From Ctenosaura bakeri (taxonomy: Eukaryota > Chordata > Lepidosauria > Squamata > Iguanidae), in contig CAOLHI010001141.1 in assembly GCA_948474755.1 (NCBI GenBank), positions 366,228-430,227 on the forward strand: a DNA stretch of 64,000 nt, in the 5' to 3' direction. The position numbers were made by a program, and so were the translations under genes. Numbering within the stretch: position 1 is the first letter of the stretch; every line of letters begins with the position of its first letter. The notes beneath the pieces were generated by a model, which saw nothing but the letters and a program-made list of their open reading frames with translations, had not been told where the DNA came from and made no database searches. Shown here one piece after another: positions 46,383 to 56,839 of the stretch.

Positions 46383-46475
46383 GTTGGGCTGCAAGTCCCA
46401 GCATCTCTCACCATGGGCTATACAAGCTAGTGCTGCTGGGTCTTGCAGTGCAACAATGTTGGGAGCATGACACTT
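46383..46475. mobile_element. short palindromic repeat (GCTGCAAGTCCCAGCA family)
   Basis: TTGGGCTGCAAGTCCCAGCA at the left is inverted relative to TGCTGGGTCTTGCAGTGCAA at the right. Common squamate DNA-transposon relic, same family as 51051-51153. Confidence 0.65.
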
Positions 46476-47261
46476 TCCCCTCCCCTGTGTTTGGTGACAC
46501 ATAATTGATGCCACATCTTCTCTAAATACATTTGGTTCAACAGATATTGTAAATCAATTCTTCATTTGTCTTTCATACAATCACAAGAGGCAGAAATGCT
46601 CTATAGCCATTAAAAGGCTAAAGTAGAAATGCAGTGGAGAGTAGACTGCCAGCCCACCTCTCCTTTGTCATTCCAGTTATGCTCCCTGCAAGACTTTGAA
46701 CTCTCTTGAGAAGAGTTTCAAACAATGCTCTCTTCTACAGTCAGTCTCTACAGGTCAAGAGTGACAAGAATAAAAACAGAGGGAATGGAGCTGGTGTGCT
46801 CGTCTCTGCTCCCCCTCTTCTAATACAGAGCTTTTTTAATAACTGAAAAGAGCTATGGTGATTAACTAAACTAGATCCCTCCAACAGACCTCTGCAAACA
46901 TCTCCAGACATCTGGGAATTGACAATTTCCAGCGCCAATGTCATATACTTCAGGAAAACAGTGACAGACACTGATGCTACAGAAAAGAAAAATCAGGCAC
47001 CAGAACATTCTTTTGGGAGAAACATTTGAAAAAAAGATTTTCTTACGTAACAAAAACACTTCTGTAAGATCTGAATCTAAAAAAAGTTATATCGATGTTA
47101 ACAATGATGTTTGTCCCATACACATTGCACAAGGAAAAGGTCTCATGTGCTACTTTTTGTTCTGCCTTCATACTTTGAAAGCAAAGTGATATACTTGATT
47201 TCCTTCTCTAAACAAAATATTAACCTACTAACCACACAATCTTATGCCTTCTTACTGAAAG

Positions 47262-47325
47262 GCAATCATTTTATTTCAGTGGGGCTTACTCCTAGGTAAA
47301 CATGAATATGGGTTGCAGTCTAAAC
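47262..47325. mobile_element. short DNA-transposon relic (GGGCTTACTCCTAGGTAA)
   Basis: TTTCAGTGGGGCTTACTCCT, AGGTAAACATGAATATGGGT and TGCAGTCTA match the right half of the repeat at 36519. Confidence 0.5.
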
Positions 47326-47898
47326 AATGGCATTATTTTGATAAATGCATATTGAAACATGAGAATAAAAATACAATCTGTTGAGATGCTAATGGGAATT
47401 AACCAGCAGGAGCACCAATTCATCTTTCATTGTAGGAGTAGGAATTCACAGCACAGTTCAAAAGTCCGTTTTTGGATACATTCAAGACTAAGCTGAAGAG
47501 GTGGAAGCAATGCATTTCAAGAGTGCATATTGTGGATAGGTTTCATATGTCATAATAATGAGATATGTAAGTGCTCCTGAAAAACAAAAGCTCTATCCCT
47601 GCATTCATAAAGGTGTTAAATCAACATATGATGAAAGAAATGTGCTTTACCCACATGAAAAGCAAGGATTTTGAAGAGGAGAGCATTCTACATATGGAAG
47701 GCCTCAACTACAGCAAGGTTCCTTGAAGATTCAGGTTGTGACTTCCTTGGAGGCCATCCTCAAATAGAAGAGGCTTTCTACTTCAGAGCTGTACCTTTCA
47801 ACAGAAGCAACCAACAATGGAGGGGGCAAGACCATCACAGCTGCTTCCGTGTATGCTGAGCTATTCCCCTTTAAAACACCTGGACAGGGTTATAAATA

Positions 47899-48182
47899 CA
47901 GTAGAGTCTCAGTTATCCGACGCAAACGGGTGGCCGCAGCGTCGGATAACCAAAAAGGTCGGATTACCCGGACACCCCATGGCGGCCGCCATTTGGGGGC
48001 GTGTCGGGGGCGTGTCTGGGGCGTTTCGGGGCGTGTCTGGGGGCGTTTCGGGGCGTGTCTGGGGGCGTTTCGGGGCGTGTCTGGGGGTGTGGAAATGCCC
48101 ACAGCCACGCCCCCAGGCCGTCGCGACGTCGGATAATCCGGAGTGTCGGATAACCGCACGTCGGATAATCGAGACTCTACTG
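47899..48182. mobile_element. pogo/Tigger-like MITE, 284 bp, TA target
   Basis: Ends CAGTAGAGTCTCAGTTATCC and (inverted) CAGTAGAGTCTCGATTATCC, flanked by TA at 47897-47898 and 48183-48184. Inside, GTTATCCGACGC (47912-47923) is perfectly inverted at 47939-47950, and CGTCGGATAATC-type words recur near the right end. Strongly CpG- and G-rich centre. No transposase. Confidence 0.9.
48022..48087 (+). repeat. three 22-bp G-rich tandem repeats
   Basis: Three units of CGTTTCGGGG plus CGTGTCTGGGGG at 48022, 48044 and 48066, extending a less regular GGGGGCGTGTC run on the left. Four or more G-runs could form a quadruplex. Confidence 0.95.
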
Positions 48183-48184
48183 TA

Positions 48185-50429
48185 GTCTGAAACATGGTGA
48201 GGAGAAGGAAGAACCTGTTTCTTGAACCTCATCCTAATCAAGCTTGTTAATAAGGTGGCATATTTTCAAGAACACTCTGAAAAATATTCTAACACTGTCA
48301 CAACTGTTTCTATCAGAACAAGCAGCAAAAACCCCAATCCTTGACCAATAATGAAAGAATGCAAATAAATACTAGGTGCATGTCCAGCTCAAAATCTAAG
48401 TGTTGGTCCAACCACTAAAAAATATTGTTGTCCATGCCAAGGAAACAGTAATGAGGAGCAGCATTTCAACTCCTTTCTCCCATAAAAGTGTAACAGCCAC
48501 TCACATATATGACTGGCACACCAGAACTAATTTCTTCCAAGGACAAGGTGGCTCGAATTGTGGGTTAAGGAAGCAGGTTTTTGAAATGAGTGTATAAAAT
48601 CATAATTCTCATGTGTGCTTCAAAATTTTAGATGCATCATAATGCTACGATGTCTGGGTCAAAGAGTCAAGTGACTCTTACTCAAGTGAATATTATTCTG
48701 CACTTTATATTCTAATCCAGGAGTCTATTTCTCAGCTGACTGCTAAAGTAGCAAATTAAGAAGGTAGATATTAGCCACATAGAAAGAATCTCTTGAAAAA
48801 GGAGATAGAATAGGAGGTAACCATAACAAGTGGTGATACCCAACATAATACACCAAGTCTTCAAACAGAAAGGTCTTGGGGCACATGAACTCTCAAAAAA
48901 ATGTGAACAGTACTGGGGTTTTTTATTTTTTGCCAATGTGTGGTCCAATTCCACTTCTCTGGAGAGTGAATTCCATAATGGGGGGTGGAGTATGCCATCA
49001 AACTCAGTAGAAATACAAGCAGGTCACTCCCAGCTGATCCTAAAGCATGGGATGATCAATATCTGCAACATACTCTTTTAACTACTTCAGTCTTCTTGAA
49101 CAGAACATTCATGCAGACAACACAAGAGGAGATAAGACTGATTTATGGATTTAGAGAACAATGTCCATGCAAACCTTAATATTCCAAATCAAGACAGGTT
49201 TTAAACATCCTTCTTCCTATGCACTCTTTTCTCTTCTTCAAAGGCAATCTTCTCCTGATAGGGTCTACCCTGGTTCAAAACAGTGATGGGAGTTGTATAG
49301 TCTCCAGATGTTGACCTGCAGCTCACTTTAGTAAGATGGCTAGTGCTGAGGGCATTGCACTTCAACAATAATTGGATGGTCATACAGTGACCATCTCTGG
49401 TTTAGAATAATGTACATATTTCTGGTAACTGGTTAGTACTATCACCTGGGAAAAGCCACATGGAACTCAAATCATGTTTAAAGCAAGGAATCATGTTAGT
49501 ATCCATGAACATAAAAACAGTCCTGACGATTGTTCACAGATTGAATGAGTTCAAGTGCAACTTAGATCTAAACAGAAAAACTGAGAATAAAAGTATAAGC
49601 TAAGCAGAACATACTATATAACTTCCTCAAAATGAGTAGTTTAAAGTTTCCCAATGATCATTTATATTCTTTGCTAACAAAGAGGATCTATCAATTTTTT
49701 GAAAAATGAAATGGATCTTTCGGGGATCAATTAAGGTACGTTACTTTGTCATTCTGAAGAGTGTTGAAATGTAATTTCCTTAAAGTGACTCATTGCAAAA
49801 TCACTACAACTTAAAAGATGGATTTTCGTGCCCAGTTTAATACTTTTACATCTCCGATGATTTAAAAGTTAACAGATGCACTTATGCTTATCCTTTGCTG
49901 GGGGATAATTTCACTCTTGACATGTAGAAAATAGCTCTGTCTCGTATTCTAGCCACCTGTCCACAAAAGAAGAGAAATCTCCATTCGAAGAACCAGCTGT
50001 GAATGCCAACAAGAGTAACTGGGGTAAGATATAATGAAGGAGATATGATTAATCTTGACTTGACCTTGGGAAGAGGGAAAAAAATAGAAAATGGCAGCTG
50101 TCCCACAACCTTTAAATGCCATCTGGAAGACAAATGAATGTTAATGATTCTGTTTCTATAACAAGAAATCAGTAGTTGAAAGTAAAATATTCCATAACAA
50201 AAGCAAAATTAAATGGAAAAGTAGAGGTCTTCTTTCCAGCATGTAATGCAAAAGAGATCTAATTCAATTAGTTCTGCCAACTACCTCCTTCTCTGTTTCT
50301 TTCAGTCATACACCTCAATTGTCCATAACTGGAAGCTCCTTTATGCAGTCTTTTTACGGCCACCCAGCTCCCCTTTTCTTCGTCATCCTCTGTCTACCTA
50401 GAAGAATTTTTTTTTTTAAAGCCACATTG
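48185..50429. other. intronic stretch, no gene
   Basis: Unique sequence; 49600-49900 is AT-rich without recognised repeats. No coding motif in the short frames. Confidence 0.45.
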
Positions 50430-50439
50430 GCATTGGAGA

Positions 50440-50900
50440 GGTGGTGATGAAGGTCTGGAGAAATAGTGCTGATTTGCAACCAGTCTGTCTGCAGAAAACA
50501 ATGCAATCAAGCTCCAGCTGGGAAAGAGTGAAGCTACATTTTAGCTGATTCTACTGTAGCTATGTATGCCTGGATACAAAAGGCAAGGTGAGAAGCAATT
50601 GCCTCTGTAATCCTTTATGGAATATGTGTGAGCAGCAAAGCAAAGAGAAAAGGAGAGAACAGATAATCCTGTCACACCAGCTCCCCTCCTCCTCCAGCAT
50701 GTTAAAAAAACCACAGATTTATATATTTGGCCACTAAAATTGAAATCAAAGGAAAATTGGAAGCTAGAAAGAGAAAAAAATAATTACCCTAGAGATATTT
50801 TGGATAATGCTTTCAAGCGCTTTCTAGAAGATTCAACATGCTTTTGTCCAGTTATGTATAATTGACCTGATCTGGTTGTTTCATATCACATGTGCAAAGG
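50440..50900. repeat. diverged repeat copy 1 (paired with 56372-56836)
   Basis: Colinear with 56372-56836 in the same orientation: GATGAAGGTCTGGAGAAATA, CTACTGTAGCTATGT, ATGTTAAAAAAACCACAGAT, TTTCTAGAAGATTCAA and GACCTGATCTGGTTGTTTCA. I do not recognise the family. Confidence 0.75.
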
Positions 50901-51050
50901 GCTCCCAAACCCTAGCAACGAAATAATATGTGAAAATTCTAGTCTCCAAGCAGGGAGAAAATTTCTGAAATTATTTTTTCATGCATGCAAGAAAAACACA
51001 AGTTAATATTTACACCCCAATAGCACTGATGGAGGAAAGTGCTACTTTCT

Positions 51051-51153
51051 AGATATTGTTGAACTGCAGCTCCCAGCATTCCTTATCATTAGCTATGCTG
51101 GCTAGGGCTGATGGGAACAGCAGTTCAGCAAGATTGCCCACCTCTGCTGTACA
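51051..51153. mobile_element. short palindromic repeat (GCAGCTCCCAGCATTCCTTA family)
   Basis: TGTTGAACTGCAGCTCCCAG is inverted relative to GGGAACAGCAGTTCAGCAAG, with GCTATGCTGGCTAGGGCTGA between. Same family as 46383. Confidence 0.75.
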
Positions 51154-52180
51154 GAAAGTGTGTTTCAGGGAGCAGGGGAGGCAGCATTCTTCCTCAAGGT
51201 GTACATTGTTGCTAGTCCCTTCAGCAAATCTGTTGAACACCCAGCAGCCAACAAGTTCTGAAGCATCTAGTAAATACACCACTTACAGGCATACTTTTAA
51301 ACTGATACAGGTTGAAATAATAGATGTTTTCATATGGGTTAGAACAATATTAAGGTGAGCGTTGTTGGGCTCCGTTACCTTACCTCCCCATCCATGCAAA
51401 CCATAGTAGCTTGTTCAGTCCCTGAAAATGCTATGCAGAGAATTAAATGATGAATTATCCAGTGCAAAAAGAAAATACACTGGAGTATCCAAGGCTGGAC
51501 CACATGCCAACTGAATGGCCTGCTATGTTGTTAAGGCATCATCAAGTCACACGCATTCAGAAAACTGCTGAGAGTCAACACAACTGTGTTGGTATATTGT
51601 TCTCAAAAGTCACTTTTAACATCGAATATCTACTTTGCTGCCTAGAGAAATTTATCAAAGCTGGGGGGAATAAAAGGCATCTCTTCTTCTTTGATGCACA
51701 TCTGTTTTGATCACATTCAAGCCTTCTCCCCCCTCCCCCCTTTTTTTTTTGCCCATAGACTTTGCAAAGTACTATGCACCATTTAATCACCACAGACTGC
51801 CTGTGTGAATTTGGATGCTGATCATCAAAGCAACAGATTGTGTCTGATTGCATGTTGGCAGAGGTACACCTTTCGTGATGAGGGCATTCAATATTCCTAA
51901 AACACTCTGGATAAGACAGATAGGAAAAACGGAGATGAAGGGTAAACAGGAGGCCAAGCAATTTCTTACCTTTAAACAAATGTGGCCATCTATTTGAACA
52001 TTTAATTTTCAGAACACAGTGTTCTACTTCAGTCGGAGTAGTGAGAGACACAGATATCTAAGCTGTTAATTTGTTATGCCCTTAGAGTCCTCCAGAGATA
52101 CCAGCAAGCATGTTTAACAAAGAACTATGGTGAGATGAGTAGACAAATTGTACAGCACGCTATATCACAAAGAAATGTCC
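51154..52180. other. intronic stretch, no gene
   Basis: A C/T-rich tract at 51725-51750; the 158-residue minus frame at 51575-52051 has no family motif. Confidence 0.45.
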
Positions 52181-52228
52181 AGGGTCCAGATGCATGGATT
52201 GCAATACACTGCTGTGTTACAACTTTTG
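52181..52228. repeat. 48-bp direct repeat, left copy
   Basis: Begins AGGGTCCAGATGCATGGATT and ends GTTACAACTTTTG; one mismatch to the copy at 53049-53096. Brackets the retroelement fragment. Confidence 0.95.
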
Positions 52229-53048
52229 CCGCCCAACCCACGAAATAACGAGATCACGGACAGAGCTTGGGTTGAACTAGGGCAATTTATTAATATGCCT
52301 AATTAACATAAAGGGGTGAACTTAAACTTGAACTTGACCTTGAGCTTGTATTTTATGACCTGCGAAAGGGGGGGGTCAACCGTATCTTCGGACTAGGGTC
52401 AAGAGGCAGCTCCCAACCATCTCCCCTAGCCCGTTGAGCAAGATACCGGGCCCCAAAGCCAACTGCTGAAGTTGCATGATGACTTTTGGCCAGCCCTTGT
52501 CTGGGAGGTGAGCCCCAAGCCCCACCCCCCGCTGCATAGCAAGTGGGGTGATCCCAGGGCCCTCCTCAAGGATAGGATTTATCCTACACCCCAAAAAGGG
52601 GGTGCCATAGGTACACGCCGAACCTTAAGACCCCCCCATACCGGCCACGGATAAGGGCAAGCGTCTGCTTAGTCCTTATCCCCCCATCCCCTCAAGATCA
52701 AGTCCAGCCCCCTTTGCAAATCATTTAGGAATATCTCATAGGCAGTGTAAGGAATGTAGTAACCCAAGCCCCGTCTCAAGGCACAGCGAAGCTCCTTGTA
52801 CTCCAATCTTTGGGTGCGTCCCATGCACCGCGGGTCAGCACCCCTTCCCCATGTCCTTCTTGTACCAATGCCGACCAAACACGACAAGTGTGAGGCCATG
52901 TGTCCTGGATGAACCGCACATCATGGATGGCCTGTATCCACAAGGCCTTTCCTTTCAACAGAACAAGGTCATTACCGCCCCGGTGAATGACCATCACCGC
53001 ACATCATGGATGGCCTGTATAACCAAGGCCTTTCCTTTCAACAAACCA
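52229..53048 (-). mobile_element. retroelement fragment with SGNH/GDSL-like hydrolase relic
   Basis: On the minus strand 52776-52997 reads VIHRGGNDLVLLKGKALWIQ then AIHDVRFIQDTWPHTCRVWS, matching the GGND block of the SGNH-hydrolase-like domain in vertebrate retroelements (DIRS/Ngaro-type tyrosine-recombinase elements and relatives). A frame change leads to ELRCALRRGLGYYIP and EIFLNDLQRGLDLILRGWGD at 52669-52790, the end of the domain. The catalytic DGVHLS block between them is deleted. A roughly 80-bp unit encoding KGKALxIQAIHDVR is tandemly duplicated. No reverse transcriptase remains, so the superfamily is inference. Confidence 0.65.
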
Positions 53049-53096
53049 AGGGTCCAGATGCATGGATTGCAATACAATGCTGTGTTACAACTTTTG
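53049..53096. repeat. 48-bp direct repeat, right copy
   Basis: Matches 52181-52228 with one substitution (CAATGCTG for CACTGCTG). Confidence 0.95.
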
Positions 53097-56000
53097 TCTC
53101 TGCCACTTTTATTGCAATTGCTGCAGAACAAATAAACTTCCAAAGAAGGTTAAGAAGAAACACTGTTTAGCCTCTCACTAACAAATTCCAGACAATTACT
53201 AGAAGTCTGAATCAGATTAAAAGAGAGTCTTAGCAAATTACACATGCTAACTTTCTTACCAAGGGCCAGACTTATTCAAAGGAACAGTTCTCTAATGGCC
53301 AGTATTAATATGATAATTGTCACCATCAATACATCTTGCATTGCGTTTCCATGTTACCACCCTATTAACTTTCCTACCCTCAAATGTTTAAAGAATTTAT
53401 TCTAAAAGCTTAGGATAGTGTTTCCTGCATCTGAAGAGTATATGCAGTGAAAGCTCATGGTAGTGGAAGCATAGCTACTCTTAGGATTACAGCACAGTTC
53501 CTAGGCCATACAGCCAAAGGTGACTTCCTGCCTTGCATCCATGCCTTATCCTCTCACCTTATTTGCTGTGATAAAAGCAAAGAGCCATTATATGATCCCT
53601 TTGAATATAAGTAGCCCTGCCACTTCCATTTGACTTTTCTTGCTTCTCTCTGGCCAATGTCATGAAACCAACTTATATGTGCATTAAATTATCTACTGCT
53701 TACTGGTCTTTAAGGTGCCACAATACAAGCTTTTGAAACAACCTTCTATCCCCAATCCTTTAATTAAACCGTAGTTATGGGTAATCAAAATGATTGCATG
53801 TTTTCCCTTTCCTTCTATTTCCTCTGAGGCCTCCCATGGATCCACATTCCAGATTTAGGTACCTTGGTGGAAGGAAGCTACCCTGTTTTCTTCTCCAGCT
53901 TCTCATGCCTTATGACACTGACCTTTTATTCTTCAGAACACTACATAAGATCAATATGATCATATGTGCAGAGGAACAATCAGAATCACATCAGATCACT
54001 CTGGCCCCTTTGCCCACAAGTTTGATACTATGCCCACTGTAAGTGATTTTCCATCTCACTTTTCTTCTATGAAGCAATAAAAAGTTACAAGTTTCCCAGT
54101 CTTCTACCTAGGCCCTGACCAGACTGAAATCTCTTCAACTTTTCCAAGATGGTTTTATCCCAAGTCCTCAGCCAGAACCTAATATATGAAGGAAGCTGAC
54201 TGATATCACAAAACAGATTGTGTAGTTAAGATCCTGAACAAAAGATTACTTTCTTGGGTAGCGTAGGTGAGTATGATCCCAAACATCTTCCTACACATTC
54301 CAGTGAACATGTGCACGAGTCATTTCAGTTCCTCAATGCACAGAGCTATCCACATCACAAAAAACATTGTATCCTTCAAGCAGACTGAATACCTAATATC
54401 AGTTTGGCCTTGTTCCAGTTTGGTACAATAATAATCAGCTAACAGTGGAATTAGAAGCCAAATAGAGCAATAAATGTTAATTACAAGTATCTTATACGAT
54501 AGCAATTTTACTAATAGGAAACAGTATGTACAATTACTCAAATTCATAATCTCAGAACCCTAGAGGTTGTATATGCCATTTCCATACTTTGTGGAAACAT
54601 ATTGCGGTGACAATAGTATAATCAGAGTAAGCAGGTGTACAAGAATCTCAGCCAACTTCCCATTATAGCTCAAGTTGTTCATTTTTCTTCCTGTACATGC
54701 AAAATTATTCAAAAGTGAGCTTCTAATTCTTCCCTGTCCCCTTGATTTTCTATTTTGATTTAAAAAAAAGAAATGGCTGGGAAAAGCTAGAAAAATGAGT
54801 GACAGACAATCTAAGTGTGATGGAAGTGGTTAAAACATGTTAGATCTCTTGGAAACAGATGCCTCAGAACTCAGTCAATGTGCATTCAGAAACTACCATT
54901 TTAAAACATCTCTTTGTAGTGAAACATCTATGGCAGTGAAAGAACATGTGCGTGCAACTGCACTGTCACCGGTACTAGTGCCACTCCCACCCCCAAAGTG
55001 CATAACTGGAAGACACCTACATGTGTACATCAGTTCACAGAGTTATTTCTAATGTCACCTAGATGCATGGACAAGGAGGCAGCATTTTCCACACTGGCAT
55101 CAATGGTGACCTGATGATGGCAGTGGGAGAGACCAGCCTGTAAGGCCTGTGATCACCTCAATGTGTGTGAAAAAGAGTTCCATGTGACCCAAATTTCTAC
55201 CATCACTATAAGGCCCTAAAAGGTCACTGAAATATGCTAAGCCAGCTACAACGCTGAGACAGTATATTTACTCCATATTTGTGAAAGACTAACATTTAGA
55301 AGGCAGACGGGCCAACTTGATTAGATTCAATTCACACACCTAGCAGTTGTGTGAATGGTCTTTAAGAGAATTGTTGGTATATGGGGCCTGATTCCAACTG
55401 GGAAAGGATGCGAGTTTTCTTGTTGCACTGGAAGAAAAGTCTGCATACTTTGAATATAAATATCAAATAAAGAGATGATGATTCTCATATGAAACTGCAG
55501 TGGAGGTTAAGCTCTCTATCTGTCTATCAGGGAGAATGAAGGAAAGTCATAGTCGTGTGCATGACCCTATGTGTGTGTGATAGGGGGTGAAGAGAGAGGG
55601 GAGGAAAGAGAAACTCACATTGAGGGAGAGGCAAGATCACACACAGTCATCTAGTCCCCATGCATTGGTATAATATAATATCTGTACAGAGCCTACATAC
55701 ATACAAGTTGTATGCCTATCCATTTTCTCTGCACTTATCTGAACCCCTACAAAAAGTTTCACAGGGCTTAAGGCTGCAGTTTCAGCATTTATTTGCACAC
55801 AGTTGAACATATATAACAATAAGATCTTCTGCTGAATACAGGGAGGTTTTGATGGGCCCAGGAAACAACATTTCACATGTGCTTCTGGTACATGCTTCAC
55901 AAACAGGCTTAAGAAAGAAATATCCAGTGTATGAATATATACATTTACAAAACGACCTAGACAAAACAGGAATAGACACAGTTATACCAGACTGATAGAC

Positions 56001-56371
56001 CAATGTCCATTGCAGAGTGCAAGAGGAACAAAACAACAGAAAGAGAACCTAAGAATAGACTTATATATTATACCAATCTAAACAAAGTGCCCTGAAGAAC
56101 AAAGATGACAACCATTTTGCTGGTTACTTTTAAAAATAATTTTTCACATTTTTATTTCCAAGGTCACCCAAATATGATTCATGATCATACAGTTACAATT
56201 TTAAAAGGGGCCCTTTAACTATCAATCTTTCAAAGATAAATAAAATATTACCAATTACAAGCATAACTCAAATAACAATGCTTCTGGCAGTGAAACTCCT
56301 TTTTCTGAAGACATTTTACAGCTGACCTCCTTTTCTTGCTTCTCTTCTGTCTAGCTGGAACGTTTTAGCAC
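53097..56371. other. intronic stretch, nothing recognised
   Basis: About 3.3 kb with no identifiable transposon or coding motif. Confidence 0.45.
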
Positions 56372-56836
56372 CATCAACACCGAAAAGACGATGAAACAGG
56401 GCTGGAGAAACACATACTTCCTGTGGCAGGTCAGACAAGCAAGTTTGCATTGCAGTAAAGAATTTGAACTTGGGAAAGTTCAAAAATTCTATTCTAGCCT
56501 CTCCTACTGCAGCTATGTGCGCTTCCTTATAGCAGGCTAGGTAAATAGCAGCTGCTTCTAGCATACTTTACTGCAGATGAATGAACAGCAAAAGAAAGGG
56601 GAAAACAAATTAGACTGTTTGACCAGCCATGTTTGCCACACCATGTTAAAAAAAAAATAGATCTCTAAGTTTTGCAAGCAAAAGGGAAATCATTAAAAAA
56701 TTGGAGCAGGTGAAAGAAAAGGTTATCCCTAGATACATTTTGGAAGAAGCTTTCAAAAGGTCTCTAGAAGGTTCAAAGTGTTTTTATTTACTTATGCAAC
56801 ATTTACTGGACCTGGTTGTTTCATTTTACATGTGCA
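56372..56836. repeat. diverged repeat copy 2 (paired with 50440-50900)
   Basis: GATGAAACAGGGCTGGAGAA, CTACTGCAGCTATGTGC, CATGTTAAAAAAAAAATAGA, TCTCTAGAAGGTTCAAAGTG and CTGGACCTGGTTGTTTCATT line up with copy 1 in the same order and orientation. Confidence 0.75.
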
Positions 56837-56839
56837 TAT

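Noticed and set aside
47817..48241. Frames of 95-122 residues around 48.0 kb with repeated VSGRVWGRFGA-like peptides
   Set aside because: Translation of the 22-bp tandem repeat of the Tigger-like MITE; the same repeat reads open on both strands.
51575..52051. 158-residue minus-strand frame
   Set aside because: No recognisable motif; includes low-complexity GGGGG/K-rich part from a C/T tract; no homologous copy to support selection.
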